Source of the DNA: an uncultured Jannaschia sp.
GTDB taxonomy: Bacteria; Pseudomonadota; Alphaproteobacteria; Rhodobacterales; Rhodobacteraceae
NCBI RefSeq assembly: GCF_947503795.1
Contig: NZ_CANNEZ010000002.1
Coordinates: 310,001-374,000 of the forward strand
Direction: 5' to 3'
DNA length: 64,000 nt
Below, piece by piece: positions 1-10,011 of the stretch. The translations under genes and the position numbers were made by a program. Within the stretch, counting starts at the first letter, position 1. Each line of letters begins with the position of its first letter. Under the pieces are notes generated by a model that saw only the letters and a program-made list of their open reading frames with translations, was not told the DNA's origin and did no database searches.

Positions 1-576
1 GCCGAAGGCCGCGTGGCTGTACTCGTAGATCTGGAACGCGGTGAACAGCGCGCCCAGCGCGATGGCGAGGATCAGGCCCCACTTCATGTCCTGTCGGTTG
101 TTCTCGTGGACCAGCGCGTGGTGCGCCCAGGTCGCCGCGGCCCCCGAGCAGAGCAGGATCAGCGTGTTGATCAGGGGCAGGTGCCAGGGGTCGAAGGTCT
201 CGATCCCCACGGGCGGCCAGACGCCGTCGATGCCGGGGCTTTCGGGGCCCATCGGGTAGATCGCGTGCTTGAAGAACGACCAGAACCACGCCGCGAAGAA
301 CATGACCTCGGACATGATGAAGAAGATGAAGCCGTAGCGCAGGCCGATGCGGACGACGGGCGTGTGGTCGCCCGCGTTCGATTCCTTCACCACGTCGGAC
401 CACCAGGCGAACATCACGCCGAGGACGCCGACAAACCCGGCCGCGAAGAGCCACGGGCCCGAGCCCTTCATCCACAGCACCGCGCCGATGAGCATGAAGA
501 AGCCCGAGACAGCGCCGATGAACGGCCAGATCGAGGGCGGCAGGATGTGGTAGTCGTGGTTCTTGGCGTGGGCCAT
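1..576 (-). CDS. ctaE: Cytochrome c oxidase subunit III, 3' part missing (window edge)
   Basis: Subunit III of the aa3-type haem-copper oxidase in the inner membrane. The first 192 residues are present (family length is about 265-270) and the frame runs off the left edge, so this is truncation by the window and not a broken gene. The start is fixed by [20 protein letters not shown], typical of alphaproteobacterial subunit III. Several hydrophobic segments are visible, and the conserved membrane glutamate sits in [11 protein letters not shown] (Glu90). It is the last visible gene of the cta cluster, 10 bases behind ctaG on the same strand. Confidence 0.96.
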   Translation of the reverse strand, partial: MAHAKNHDYHILPPSIWPFIGAVSGFFMLIGAVLWMKGSGPWLFAAGFVGVLGVMFAWWSDVVKESNAGDHTPVVRIGLRYGFIFFIMSEVMFFAAWFWSFFKHAIYPMGPESPGIDGVWPPVGIETFDPWHLPLINTLILLCSGAAATWAHHALVHENNRQDMKWGLILAIALGALFTAFQIYEYSHAAFG

Positions 577-586
577 GGTCGTCCCT

Positions 587-1180
587 CTAGTTGGTCGTTC
601 GTACCGCGTCGTCGTCCTGCAACGCGGCGTATTCATCTGGCAAGTCCGTGACGTGGAACGTGTAGGACAGCGTGATCTCCGGGATACCCTTCGCCTCCGG
701 GTCGTCGACGATCGCCGGGTCGACATAGAAGGTGACGGGCATCGAGATCGTCTCGCCCGGCATCAGCACCTGCTCCTCGAAGCAGAAGCAGTCGATCTTC
801 ACGAAATGGAGACCGGCCGCATAGGGCGCCACGTTGTAGCTGGCCGTGCCCGCGACGGGTTCGTCGGTCGGGTTCGTCGCCTCGTAGAAGGCAAGATGGG
901 TCTCGCCGATGCGGACCTCCATCGAGGTCTGCTCGGGCCGGAACTCCCACGGCATGTCCCGCTCGCGTGAGGCGTCGAAGCGCACGAGGACGGTCTGGTC
1001 CAGCACCACGTCCGAACCGGCCTCGGCCCGCGCGGTCGTGCCGCCATATCCGGTGACGCGGCAGAACAGGTCGTAGAGCGGCACCGCCGCCCATCCGAGC
1101 GAGCCCATGCCGAGAACCGTCGCCAGCGTCAGCGCCACGACGCGGCCATTGGCCGTCAGGTCCCGCCACCAGCGCATCAT
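587..1180 (-). CDS. ctaG: Cytochrome c oxidase assembly protein CtaG (Cox11 family)
   Basis: Periplasm-facing copper chaperone that delivers CuB to subunit I of the aa3 oxidase. The 197-residue protein has a short cytoplasmic N terminus, one membrane anchor at about residues 13-38 and a Cox11 beta-sandwich domain. Copper-ligand cysteines are present: Cys40 after the anchor (LYDLFC) and the CFC pair Cys131/Cys133. The start is one of two tandem ATGs (1180 or 1177); the first overlaps the stop of the upstream small gene as ATGA, suggesting translational coupling. The length is normal for the family. Confidence 0.95.
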   Translation of the reverse strand: MMRWWRDLTANGRVVALTLATVLGMGSLGWAAVPLYDLFCRVTGYGGTTARAEAGSDVVLDQTVLVRFDASRERDMPWEFRPEQTSMEVRIGETHLAFYEATNPTDEPVAGTASYNVAPYAAGLHFVKIDCFCFEEQVLMPGETISMPVTFYVDPAIVDDPEAKGIPEITLSYTFHVTDLPDEYAALQDDDAVRTTN

Positions 1181-1368
1181 TCCGACGCCTCCGTCTCGGC
1201 GGGCAGCATCTGCGGGCGCGCGACGTGGTCGAACCCCTCGCTGAAGCCGCCGGTCTGGATCTTGGCCACGGTGATACCGAAGACGATCAGGATGAACGCC
1301 AGGAGCACGCCCAGAATGCCGAAATTGCTCGTCCGCTTGCGCTTGTGGACCTCGTGCTCGACCTGCAT
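1177..1368 (-). CDS. Small single-span membrane protein of the cta cluster (CoxF-like)
   Basis: A 63-residue protein between ctaB and ctaG. It has a basic N terminus (HKRKRTSNFG), one hydrophobic helix at about residues 17-36 and a polar tail, so it should be an N-in single-pass inner-membrane protein. Its start overlaps the ctaB stop (TGATG) and its stop overlaps the ctaG start, which argues strongly that it is translated. A small gene at this place is common in Rhodobacteraceae and is sometimes labelled CoxF. A role in oxidase assembly is inferred from position only; I see no catalytic or metal-binding motif. Confidence 0.85.
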   Translation of the reverse strand: MQVEHEVHKRKRTSNFGILGVLLAFILIVFGITVAKIQTGGFSEGFDHVARPQMLPAETEASE

Positions 1369-2306
1369 CACCAGCCTCCGAAGGGCAGCGCGGCCTCGGC
1401 CACGAACACGGCGAAATGCACGAAGAGATAGACGAGCGACCACTTGAAAAGGCGCTTCTCGGCGGCGTGGCCATCGGCCTCGCTGTCGGCATCGGTGCGG
1501 CGCCAGACGGCGAAGGCATACCGCAGGAACACCGCGTTCAGCCCCAGCGCCACCGCCAGCGTCAGCGGCCCGCCGACACCGGTCGTCGCCGTGAACACCG
1601 ACACCACGGCAAGCCCCAGCGCCCAGAGCCAGGTCTGACGGCGCGTCTCGGTCCGGCCGTGGGTCACGGTCAGCATCGGGATGCGCGCGGCGTGGTAGTC
1701 GAGCTTGACGAAGAGCGCGAGCGCCCAGAAATGCGGCGGCGTCCACATGAAGATCAGCGCAACCAGAAGCCATGCCTCGAGCGGGGTGCCGCCCGTCGCC
1801 GCGGCCCAGCCGATCATCGGGGGGAAGGCGCCCGCCAGCCCACCGATCACCGTGTTCCACGACGTCGTTCGCTTGAGCCACATCGAGTAGATCACCGCAT
1901 AGAAGAAGATCGTGAAGGCCAGCCAGCCGGCGGCGACCCAGTTGGCCGTCAGGCCCAGCATGACAACCGACACGCCCGTCAGGAACAGGCCCAGCGCCAG
2001 CGCGTCGCCGGGTGCGACCCGGCCCGAGGGGATGGGGCGCTTGCGCGTCCGCTTCATCACCCGGTCGATATCGGCATCGAACCACATGTTCAGCGCGGCC
2101 GACGCGCCCGCCCCGATCGCGATCCAGAGGATCGAGGTCGCGCCCAGCACCGGATGCACGCTGCCCGGCGCCACGAGCAGGCCCACCAGCGCGGTGAAGA
2201 CCGACAGCGACATCAGGCGCGGCTTCAGAAGCAGCCAATAGTCGCGCAGACCCGCCTCGTCGGAAGCGGGCCGCGGGGTCGCGATATGGAGGCTGGCGTC
2301 GGTCAA
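1368..2306 (-). CDS. ctaB: Protohaem IX farnesyltransferase (haem O synthase)
   Basis: Integral membrane UbiA-family prenyltransferase that adds farnesyl diphosphate to haem B to make haem O, the precursor of haem A for the aa3 oxidase. The 312-residue protein has multiple membrane spans and the first aspartate-rich motif N73-xxx-D-xxx-D-xxxx-RT (NMWFDADIDRVMKRT) followed by RPIPSG, diagnostic of the CyoE/CtaB branch. It lies 4 bases after ctaC and overlaps the next small gene, so it belongs to one transcript with ctaC and ctaG. Confidence 0.96.
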   Translation of the reverse strand: MTDASLHIATPRPASDEAGLRDYWLLLKPRLMSLSVFTALVGLLVAPGSVHPVLGATSILWIAIGAGASAALNMWFDADIDRVMKRTRKRPIPSGRVAPGDALALGLFLTGVSVVMLGLTANWVAAGWLAFTIFFYAVIYSMWLKRTTSWNTVIGGLAGAFPPMIGWAAATGGTPLEAWLLVALIFMWTPPHFWALALFVKLDYHAARIPMLTVTHGRTETRRQTWLWALGLAVVSVFTATTGVGGPLTLAVALGLNAVFLRYAFAVWRRTDADSEADGHAAEKRLFKWSLVYLFVHFAVFVAEAALPFGGW

Positions 2307-2310
2307 GTGC

Positions 2311-3177
2311 TTACCAGGTGACCAGCTCGTCGGCCTTCATCGCCGTGAGCCACGCCTGATACGCCTCGTCCGAGACGACCTTGACCGTGATCGGCATGTA
2401 GGCATGCGCGATGCCGCAGAGCTCCGAGCACTGGCCGAAATAGACGCCCTCCTGCTCGGCGCGGAACCACAGCTGCGCCAGGCGACCGGGGATGCCATCC
2501 TGCTTCACGCCGAAGGACGGGATTGTCCAGGAGTGGATGACGTCGCCGCCGGTGACCTGCATCACGACCGTCGCACCCACGGGCACGACGACCGACGTGT
2601 CGGTGGCCAGCAGGAACTGGTCGTCCGAGTAACCGGCCTCCTGCAGCTGGGCCGAGACCTCTTCGGTCATCATGTTCCCGGAATCCGCGCCGATCATGTA
2701 GCTGGAGAACTGGATGCCGTCCTCTTCGGGGTATTCGTAATCCCAGTACCACTGGTAGCCCGTGACCTTCACGACCACGTCGCCCTCGGGGATGCGCTGC
2801 TGGTCGAAGAGCACCGGCAGGGAGAACGCGCCGATGACCACGAGGATCACGATCGGCACCACGGTCCACGTCACCTCGAGCGGCGAATTGTGCGTGAAGC
2901 GCGCGGGCTCGGGGTTGGACTTGCGGTTGTAGCGGATCACGACCCAGGCCAGCAGGCCCGTCACGAAGAGCGCGATCACCGTGATGATCACCAGAAGGAA
3001 GGCGTCGAGCCAGTGGATCTCGGCGGCCAGCGACGTGGTCGCGGGCTGAAAGCCGATGCCGCCCTCCTGCGGGGTGCCGATGATCGGCAACTCGCCGAGG
3101 AAGCCCTGCGCGGCGGCGGGAATGGCGGTAAGCGCGAGCGTGACGGCGGCGAGCGCGGCCTTCGGGGCGTGGATCAT
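2311..3177 (-). CDS. ctaC: Cytochrome c oxidase subunit II
   Basis: Subunit II receives electrons from cytochrome c through the binuclear CuA centre. The 288-residue precursor has a signal peptide (cut near AAAQG, residue 24), two membrane helices (about 57-81 and 103-124) and a periplasmic cupredoxin domain. All CuA ligands are present: His215, Cys250, Glu252, Cys254, His258 and Met261 ([12 protein letters not shown]), plus the aromatic electron-entry stretch [10 protein letters not shown]. An upstream in-frame extension is open, but the signal peptide sets the ATG at 3177. First gene of the cluster; about 240 bases of non-coding DNA separate it from the next gene. Confidence 0.97.
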   Translation of the reverse strand: MIHAPKAALAAVTLALTAIPAAAQGFLGELPIIGTPQEGGIGFQPATTSLAAEIHWLDAFLLVIITVIALFVTGLLAWVVIRYNRKSNPEPARFTHNSPLEVTWTVVPIVILVVIGAFSLPVLFDQQRIPEGDVVVKVTGYQWYWDYEYPEEDGIQFSSYMIGADSGNMMTEEVSAQLQEAGYSDDQFLLATDTSVVVPVGATVVMQVTGGDVIHSWTIPSFGVKQDGIPGRLAQLWFRAEQEGVYFGQCSELCGIAHAYMPITVKVVSDEAYQAWLTAMKADELVTW

Positions 3178-3416
3178 TCTCTTACGTCCTGTCTGTCGGA
3201 ATCGGGGCGGTTCGGATTCCGCCCCCCTGCGTCCTAGGCCGGGGTAAGACCATATCGGACGGGTCGGATGCAAGGCCCCGGTGGCCCTGTGTCGCACCCG
3301 CGACATGCCGGGCGGGCCGGCCTTCGGGTGCCCCCGTCGCGCGGCCCCGGCACGGGCCGCCGATCCGCCGAATCCCGCCCGCGATCCGGTTCAATCCGCG
3401 CCGCGCCCGTCGGGCC

Positions 3417-4208
3417 TCAGGCGCGCCCGGCCACCACGTGTACCGCGTCGGCATAGGTCATGCGGTCGCCCTCGATCTGGTCGGCCATCGCCGCCGCGAC
3501 ATTCGCCACCAGCGCCGCCCGCGCGTCCTCGGGCAGGGCCAGAAAGGCCCCGGCGATCGGCATCGACTGCAAATGCTGCGGCACGAAGACCTCGGGCGCG
3601 GGCACGTCGATCTCCAGCTCCTGCCGCGTGACCGACACCGCATCGAATCCCGCATCGCGCGCCGCGCGCTCCAGGGCCTCGGCGGTCGGGGTCTCGCGCT
3701 GGGCCCGCTGCATCGCCGCGGCCTCGGCCGAGATATGCGTGGCGACGGCATCGCAGAGCGCCTCGGTATAGGCGCTGTGCCCCGCCCAGATCGAGAACGC
3801 CATCGCGCCGCCGGGCGCCAGCAGCCGCCGAAACTCGCGCAGGGCGGCGGGCTTGTCGGGGAAGTAATGATAGCCGTGCTGCGACAGGGTCACGTCGACG
3901 CTTCCCGAGGGCAGCCCGCTGCCGTTGACGTCGGCGAGGATCCAGCGGATGTCGCGCCCCTCGGCCAGCTCCGCCGCCGTGGCCAGCATCCCTTCGTTGT
4001 TGTCGAGCCCCGCGACGTGCCCCTTTGGCCCCAGCGCGTCATGGACCATCCGGGTCGTGACGCCCGTGCCGCAGGCGATATCGAGCACCCGCGCATCCGC
4101 CGCGAGGTCCAGCGTCCCGACCAGCGCCTCGGCCCAGCGCCCGAACCAGAGCGGCACCAGCACCGTCTCGTAGATCTGCGGCCCCTCGCCCTGAAGCTGA
4201 AAGTTCAT
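3417..4208 (-). CDS. Class I SAM-dependent methyltransferase
   Basis: A 263-residue cytosolic protein of the UbiE/Methyltransf_11 type. The SAM-binding glycine motif VLDIACGTG is at about residues 41-49, an acidic loop (GLDNNEGM) follows, and the motif before strand 4 (DVTLSQHGYHYFPD) is intact. The substrate cannot be read from the sequence. It stands alone between the divergent tldD and the cta cluster, with no operon partner. Family assignment is secure, function is not. Confidence 0.85.
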   Translation of the reverse strand: MNFQLQGEGPQIYETVLVPLWFGRWAEALVGTLDLAADARVLDIACGTGVTTRMVHDALGPKGHVAGLDNNEGMLATAAELAEGRDIRWILADVNGSGLPSGSVDVTLSQHGYHYFPDKPAALREFRRLLAPGGAMAFSIWAGHSAYTEALCDAVATHISAEAAAMQRAQRETPTAEALERAARDAGFDAVSVTRQELEIDVPAPEVFVPQHLQSMPIAGAFLALPEDARAALVANVAAAMADQIEGDRMTYADAVHVVAGRA

Positions 4209-4375
4209 CGCCGCCTCCCCAATCCTCTCCCGCGCCCGAGCCTAGCGGCGAATCCCGCGTCTGGCGACCACGGCACACCTGGGGCCCGCCCCCCCGGTGC
4301 CCAATCCGGCGACAGCGTCTGGGGTCCGGCGCGCCGACGCCCTATCTATGCGGCAACAGTGACCGGAGACGCCCC

Positions 4376-5797
4376 ATGACCGATGCCCCTTTCCGCCCCT
4401 TCGAGACCCTGCTCGACCGCGAGGCCGCACTGGCCACACTGCGCGCCGCCACGGCCGGGGCCGATGACGGCGAGCTCTTCCTCGAGCGGCGCCGCTCCGA
4501 GGTGGTGGTGTACGATGATGGCCGCGTGAAGACGGCCAGCTACGACGCCTCCGAAGGCTTCGGCCTGCGCGCCGTGCGGGGCGAGACGGCGGGCTACACC
4601 CATTCGACCGAAATCTCCGAACAGGCGCTGACCCGCGCCTCCGAGACCGTGCGGCTCGCCGTGGGCGACGGCGGCGGCACGCTTTCGGACGCGCCCGCGC
4701 GCACCAACCGGCGACTCTATGGCGACGACGATCCGATCGCGGGCACTGCCTTCGCCGTCAAGCTCGACACGCTGCGCGAGATCGATGACTTCGCGCGTGC
4801 GCTTGACCCCCGCGTCGTGCAGGTCAGCGCCTCCATGGCCGCCTCTCACCAGGAGGTCGAGATCCTGCGCCCCGAGGGCCTGTCGGTCACCGATGTGCGC
4901 CCGATGGTCCGGCTCAACGTCTCGATCATCGTCGAGGAGGGGGGCCGCCGCGAGAGCGGAAGCGCCGGCGGCGGCGGGCGCGTCGGGCTGACCGGGCTGA
5001 TGACCCGCGATCATTGGGAGGGCGTCGCGCGCGAGGCGCTTCGGATCGCCGTCGTGAACCTCTCGGCCATCCCCGCCCCCGCGGGCGTGATGGATGTCGC
5101 ACTGGGCGCGGGCTGGCCCGGAATCCTTCTGCACGAGGCGGTGGGCCACGGGCTGGAAGGCGATTTCAACCGCAAGGGCCAATCGGCCTTCGCGGGCCTC
5201 ATGGGCCAGCGCGTCGCGTCGCCGGGCGTCACTGTGCTCGACGACGGCACGATCCCCGACCGGCGCGGGTCCATCAGCGTCGATGACGAGGGCACGCCGT
5301 CGGGGAAGAATACCCTGATCGAGGACGGCATCCTCGTGGGCTATATGCAGGACCGCCAGAGCGCGCGGCTGGTGGGCGTGGCGCCGACCGGAAACGGGCG
5401 ACGCGAAAGCTATGCCCACGCGCCCATGACGCGAATGACCAACACCTACATGCTGGGCGGCGACGCCGACCCGGCCGGCATCGTGGCCGACGTCAAGGAC
5501 GGCATCTATGCCGTGGGCTTCGGCGGCGGTCAGGTCGACATCACCAACGGCAAGTTCGTCTTCTCCTGCACCGAGGCCTACCGCGTGACGAACGGCGTCG
5601 TCGGCGCCCCCGTCAAGGGCGCGACCCTGATCGGCGACGGCGCGACGGCGCTCAAGGGCATCCGCGCCATCGGCAATGACATGGCGCTGGACCCGGGGAT
5701 GGGGAATTGCGGCAAGGCGGGCCAATGGGTGCCGGTGGGCGTGGGCCAACCGACGCTCCTGATCGGCGGGCTGACGGTGGGCGGCTCGGCGGCCTGA
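4376..5797 (+). CDS. tldD: Metalloprotease TldD
   Basis: Zinc metallopeptidase of the TldD/TldE (PmbA) complex, which degrades unfolded peptides and helps process modified peptides. The 473-residue protein carries the zinc motif HExxxH at about His253-His258 (HEAVGHGLEGDF) and the C-terminal family signature GMGNCGKAGQ. The protease needs TldE as partner, which is not in this window. A tldD gene divergent from ctaC is a familiar arrangement in Rhodobacteraceae. Confidence 0.95.
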   Translation: MTDAPFRPFETLLDREAALATLRAATAGADDGELFLERRRSEVVVYDDGRVKTASYDASEGFGLRAVRGETAGYTHSTEISEQALTRASETVRLAVGDGGGTLSDAPARTNRRLYGDDDPIAGTAFAVKLDTLREIDDFARALDPRVVQVSASMAASHQEVEILRPEGLSVTDVRPMVRLNVSIIVEEGGRRESGSAGGGGRVGLTGLMTRDHWEGVAREALRIAVVNLSAIPAPAGVMDVALGAGWPGILLHEAVGHGLEGDFNRKGQSAFAGLMGQRVASPGVTVLDDGTIPDRRGSISVDDEGTPSGKNTLIEDGILVGYMQDRQSARLVGVAPTGNGRRESYAHAPMTRMTNTYMLGGDADPAGIVADVKDGIYAVGFGGGQVDITNGKFVFSCTEAYRVTNGVVGAPVKGATLIGDGATALKGIRAIGNDMALDPGMGNCGKAGQWVPVGVGQPTLLIGGLTVGGSAA

Positions 5798-5813
5798 CGC
5801 GCGACATCGCGCG
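5798..5813 (+). terminator. Possible terminator hairpin behind tldD
   Basis: Directly after the tldD stop there is a perfect 6-bp GC inverted repeat, CGCGCG-acat-CGCGCG, followed within a few bases by GTTAACC and GTTTC and not by a clean T run. A weak intrinsic terminator is plausible; it would separate tldD from dprA. Confidence 0.35.
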
Positions 5814-5856
5814 GCGTTAACCGTTTCGCAACGCCCCCGTGGCGAAGCTCGGGCAT

Positions 5857-7044
5857 ATGGATGACGCGATTCCCGAGCTTCTGGACCATGGGCCCGGCTT
5901 CTCCGAGGCGCCGCTGCCGCTCTTCGATGCGCCCCCGCCGCAGGAGGAGCTGTTCGCGCGGCTTCGGCTGGCGCGGTCGCGGCGGGTCGGCCCGGCCACC
6001 TTCCGGCGCCTGATCGCCGCGCATGGCGATGCCGTCGCCGCACTGACCGCCCTCCCGGGTCTGGCCGCGGCGGCGGGCGACACGTCCTACGCCCCCGCGA
6101 CCGAGGCCGAGATCCGCCGCGAGATCCGGGCGGCCAAGGCCGCGGGCGCGCGGCTCCTGACCTTGGGCGCGCCGGGCTATCCCCATCGCCTGGCGCAGGT
6201 GGGCGATGCGCCGCCTGTGCTCTGGTGCCAGGGCGACCCGAAGCTTCTGACCCGGCGCAGCGTGGCGGTCGTCGGCACGCGGAACGCCTCGTCCCTGGCG
6301 CTCCGCATGGCCCGCGCGTTGGGCCGCGCCCTGTCCGAGGCGGGGGTGACCGTGGTCTCGGGGCTTGCGCGCGGGGTCGACACCGCCGCCCACACCGCCG
6401 CGCTGGACGGCGGGACGGTCGCCGTCCACGCGGGCGGGCTCGACCGGGTCTACCCCGCCGAGAACGCCGAACTCGGCACCGCGATCGCCGCGACCGGCTG
6501 CGCGCTGTCCGAACGCCCCTTCGGCCTGCACCCGACGGCGCGCGACTTCCCGCGCCGCAACCGCATCGTGTCGGGCGTGGCGCAGGCCGTCGTCGTGGTC
6601 GAGGCGGCCGCGCGCTCGGGCTCGATGATCACGGCGCGCGACGCGCTCGACCAGGGGCGCGAGGTGATGGCCGTGCCTGGCCACCCGTTCGACACCCGCG
6701 CGTCCGGCTGCAACCTTCTGCTGCGCGACGGTGCGACGCTGGTGCGCGGGGCCGAGGACGTTCTGGACCTGCTCGACGGGTTGATGCGCGACGCACCCCC
6801 GCGCCCCGCGCCCGAACCCGTCGCCGAGGCGACCGCACCCGCCCCAACCGATGGCGACGCGACGGTCCTGCGCGCCCGCATCCTGTCGCTCCTGTCGCCG
6901 GTTCCCGTGGGCGAGGACCAGCTTCGCCGCGACCTCGCGCCGGGCGGCGAGGCCGATGCGCGGGCGGTCGCGGCACAGCTCTCGGAGCTGGAACTCGCAG
7001 GCGAGATCGCGCGCCGGCCCGGCGGGTCGCTCGTCCGCCTCTAG
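5857..7044 (+). CDS. dprA: DNA-processing protein DprA (Smf)
   Basis: Cytosolic protein that binds single-stranded DNA and loads RecA during natural transformation. About 395 residues: an N-terminal helical (SAM-like) region, the extended Rossmann core with SVAVVGTRNAS, VSGLARGVDTAAHTAALDGG and SGSMITARDALDQGREV, and a C-terminal winged-helix-like domain. A GTG at 5839 is in frame and would add six residues (VAKLGH); I chose the ATG because neither site has a good ribosome-binding site. All core motifs are intact. Confidence 0.93.
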   Translation: MDDAIPELLDHGPGFSEAPLPLFDAPPPQEELFARLRLARSRRVGPATFRRLIAAHGDAVAALTALPGLAAAAGDTSYAPATEAEIRREIRAAKAAGARLLTLGAPGYPHRLAQVGDAPPVLWCQGDPKLLTRRSVAVVGTRNASSLALRMARALGRALSEAGVTVVSGLARGVDTAAHTAALDGGTVAVHAGGLDRVYPAENAELGTAIAATGCALSERPFGLHPTARDFPRRNRIVSGVAQAVVVVEAAARSGSMITARDALDQGREVMAVPGHPFDTRASGCNLLLRDGATLVRGAEDVLDLLDGLMRDAPPRPAPEPVAEATAPAPTDGDATVLRARILSLLSPVPVGEDQLRRDLAPGGEADARAVAAQLSELELAGEIARRPGGSLVRL

Positions 7045-7209
7045 CCGGTCCAAAACCGCGACGGCGGCGGCTGCGCCCGCCCGCATGGCACACCCCGGCG
7101 AAGGCGCCCGACCCCGGTCCGATCGGTCGGCGCCCGGGCCGAAACCCGGCGCTCCGGTGCCCCGTCCCGCGGGCGCGCGCGGCGCCCGATCGCCCGACCG
7201 GCCCTCCCA

Positions 7210-7239
7210 TTGACAATCCGCCGGGACCCCCCACATGGT
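7210..7239 (+). promoter_or_regulatory. topA: Candidate sigma-70 promoter for topA
   Basis: A perfect -35 box TTGACA (7210-7215) is followed after 18 bases by CATGGT (7234-7239), a 3-of-6 match to the -10 consensus. It lies about 65 bases before the topA start inside an otherwise very GC-rich 258-base gap. The -35 match is striking; the -10 is weak. Confidence 0.4.
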
Positions 7240-7302
7240 CCGCCGCCCAAGGGGGATCGCCACCGCATACCCCCGTCCGACCCCAGCCCGAGGTTCCGCC
7301 CC

Positions 7303-9939
7303 ATGCCCGTCGTCGTCGTCGAATCCCCGGCCAAGGCCAAGACCATCAACGGCTATCTGGGGTCCGATTACACTGTGCTGGCCAGCTACGGCCATGTCCG
7401 CGATCTGGTGGGCAAGGACGGGTCGGTCGACACCGACGACTGGGGCATGACCTGGGAGGTTCCGGCGGATTCGAAGAAGCGGATCAAGGACATCGCCGAC
7501 GCGCTGGCCGACGATCCGAACCTGATCCTCGCCACGGACCCCGACCGCGAGGGCGAGGCCATCTCCTGGCACCTGCAGGAGGCGCTGCTCAACCGGCGCG
7601 GCATCAAGAAGGACATGCCCGTCAGCCGGGTCGCCTTCAACGCCATCACCAAGACCGCCGTGCAGGAGGCCATCGCCAACCCGCGCGAGATCGACACCCC
7701 TCTGGTCCATGCCTACCTGGCGCGCCGCGCGCTCGACTACCTCGTGGGCTTCAACCTGAGCCCCGTGCTCTGGCGCAAGCTGCCGGGCGCCAAGTCGGCG
7801 GGGCGCGTCCAGTCGGTCAGCCTGCGCCTCATCGTCGAGCGCGAGATGGAGATCGAAGCCTTCGATCCGCGTGAATACTGGTCCGTCCGCGCCATGCTCG
7901 AGACGCCGCGTGGGCAGCAGTTCGAGGCCCGTCTGGTGTCGCTCGCGGGCAAGAAGCTCGACCGGTTCGACCTCGCCGACGCGACCCAGGCCGAGCTGGC
8001 CGTTCAGGCCGTCGAGAGCCGCAATCTCACGGTCACGCGCGTCGAGGCCAAGCCCGGCACCCGCAACCCCAGCCCGCCCTTCATGACCTCGACCCTGCAA
8101 CAGGAAGCCAGCCGCAAGTTCGGCATGGGCGCCAAGGCGGCGATGTCGACGGCCCAGCGACTCTATGAGGCCGGGCATATCACCTACATGCGGACCGACG
8201 GCATCGACATGGCCCCCGAGGCCGTCCACGCCGCCCGCGACGCCATCGCCGACCGCTACGGCAAGGACTACGTGCCGGGCAGCCCCCGGATGTACAAGAA
8301 CAAGGCCAAGAACGCGCAGGAGGCGCATGAGTGCATCCGGCCCACCGACATGGCCAAGGCCGCGGGCGACCTGAGGCTCGAGGCGGATCAGAAGAAGCTC
8401 TACGACCTGATCTGGAAGCGCACGCTGGCCAGCCAGATGGAGGCCGCGCGACTGGAGCGGACGACCGTGACCATCGCCGACCGCGACGAACAGGTCGAAC
8501 TGCGGGCGACCGGCCAGGTCGTGGCCTTCGACGGCTTCATGAAGGTCTATACCGAAGGGCGCGACGACGATGCCGAGGCGTCGGACGACGACAAGCGCCT
8601 GCCCGCCATCCACGAGGGCGACGCGGCCAAGAAGGTCGCAGCCTACGCGGACGAAACCTCGGAGAACCAGCTCGTGAAGGCGCCGTCGAACGCGGTCCTC
8701 GGCCAGCAGTCCTTCACCCAGCCGCCGCCCCGCTACACCGAGGCGACGCTGGTCAAGAAGATGGAGGAGCTCGGCATCGGGCGGCCCTCGACCTATGCCA
8801 GCATCCTCGGGACGATCGTTGACAGGGGCTATGTCCGCAAGGAGGGCAACCGGCTCTTCCCCGAGGACCAGGGACGGCTCGTGACCGCGTTCCTGTCGAA
8901 CTATTTCCGCCGCTACGTGGGCTACGACTTCACCGCCGGCCTCGAGGACGAGCTCGACCAGGTCTCGGCGGGGGACGCGGATTACAAGGACGTGCTCGGG
9001 CGGTTCTGGCGCGACTTCAAGGCCGCGGTGGACGAGACGGCGGAGCTGCGGATCACCGACGTGCTCGAGAAGATCAACGAGGTGCTCGAGCCGCATCTCT
9101 TCCCCGACAAGGGCGACGGCACCGATCCGCGGCTCTGCCCGCGCTGCGAACAGGGGCGCCTGTCGATGCGTACGGCCCGCTCGGGCGGCGCGTTCATCGG
9201 TTGCGGCCGCTATCCCGAATGCAACTACACCCGCCCCTTCGGCCCGCCGGGCATGGAGGGCGAGCAGACCGGCGAGGACCGGATGCTGGGGGTCGAGCCC
9301 GAGAGCGGGCTGGAGGTCTGGCTGAAATCGGGCCGCTTCGGGCCCTATGTCCAGCTCGGCGAGAAGACCGACGAGAACCCCAAGCCCAAGCGTTCCAGCC
9401 TGCCCAAGATGTGGGCCCCCGAGGCGCTGGACCTCGACCGGGGCCTGCAGCTTCTGTCGCTGCCCCGGCAAGTCGGCATGCATCCCGAGGATGGCCAGCC
9501 CATCGAGACCAATCTCGGCCGCTACGGCCCCTACGTGATGCACAAGCGCCCCGAGGACGCCAAGCCCATCTACGCCAACCTCGCCGACGAGGAGGAGGTC
9601 TTCACCATCGGCATGAACCGCGCCGTCGAGGTGCTGGCCGACAAGCGCGCCAATCCGCGCGGCGGCGGGCGGCAGGCGGCCAAGGCGCTGCGCGATCTGG
9701 GCGAGCATCCCGAGAACGGCGGCGCGATGGCCGTGATGGAAGGTCGGTTCGGGCCTTACGTGAAGTGGGAGAAGGTGAACGCGACGCTCCCGAAGGACGT
9801 CTCGCCCGAGGAGTTGACGGTGGCACAGGCGGTCGAGTTGATCGACGCGAAGGCCGCCAAGACGAAGAAGCCCGCCCGGAAGGCTGCGGCGAAGAAGCCC
9901 GCCGCCAAGAAGAAGCCGGCGGCCAAGAAGGCGAGCTGA
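7303..9939 (+). CDS. topA: DNA topoisomerase I
   Basis: Type IA topoisomerase that relaxes negative supercoils; 878 residues. The TOPRIM domain starts at once (VVVVESPAKAKT) and includes the DPDREGE acidic triad. The catalytic tyrosine is Tyr295 in HITYMRTDG. One C4 zinc finger is present (CPRC...CGRYPEC), followed by GPYV-type C-terminal repeats and a lysine/alanine-rich tail that should bind DNA. Upstream sequence is open in frame, but the ATG before PVVVVESPAKAKT is the conserved start. Confidence 0.97.
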   Translation: MPVVVVESPAKAKTINGYLGSDYTVLASYGHVRDLVGKDGSVDTDDWGMTWEVPADSKKRIKDIADALADDPNLILATDPDREGEAISWHLQEALLNRRGIKKDMPVSRVAFNAITKTAVQEAIANPREIDTPLVHAYLARRALDYLVGFNLSPVLWRKLPGAKSAGRVQSVSLRLIVEREMEIEAFDPREYWSVRAMLETPRGQQFEARLVSLAGKKLDRFDLADATQAELAVQAVESRNLTVTRVEAKPGTRNPSPPFMTSTLQQEASRKFGMGAKAAMSTAQRLYEAGHITYMRTDGIDMAPEAVHAARDAIADRYGKDYVPGSPRMYKNKAKNAQEAHECIRPTDMAKAAGDLRLEADQKKLYDLIWKRTLASQMEAARLERTTVTIADRDEQVELRATGQVVAFDGFMKVYTEGRDDDAEASDDDKRLPAIHEGDAAKKVAAYADETSENQLVKAPSNAVLGQQSFTQPPPRYTEATLVKKMEELGIGRPSTYASILGTIVDRGYVRKEGNRLFPEDQGRLVTAFLSNYFRRYVGYDFTAGLEDELDQVSAGDADYKDVLGRFWRDFKAAVDETAELRITDVLEKINEVLEPHLFPDKGDGTDPRLCPRCEQGRLSMRTARSGGAFIGCGRYPECNYTRPFGPPGMEGEQTGEDRMLGVEPESGLEVWLKSGRFGPYVQLGEKTDENPKPKRSSLPKMWAPEALDLDRGLQLLSLPRQVGMHPEDGQPIETNLGRYGPYVMHKRPEDAKPIYANLADEEEVFTIGMNRAVEVLADKRANPRGGGRQAAKALRDLGEHPENGGAMAVMEGRFGPYVKWEKVNATLPKDVSPEELTVAQAVELIDAKAAKTKKPARKAAAKKPAAKKKPAAKKAS

Positions 9940-9995
9940 CGGCCCGTTCAGCGCGCAACCAGTGTCTCGCGTCGTTGGCCCTCCGGGTCGCACAG

Positions 9996-10011
9996 GCCCG
10001 CATTCGCGGGC
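9996..10011 (+). terminator. Possible hairpin behind topA
   Basis: A 6-bp perfect inverted repeat GCCCGC-attc-GCGGGC lies 56 bases after the topA stop. No T run follows, so termination would be inefficient or Rho-assisted. Confidence 0.25.
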
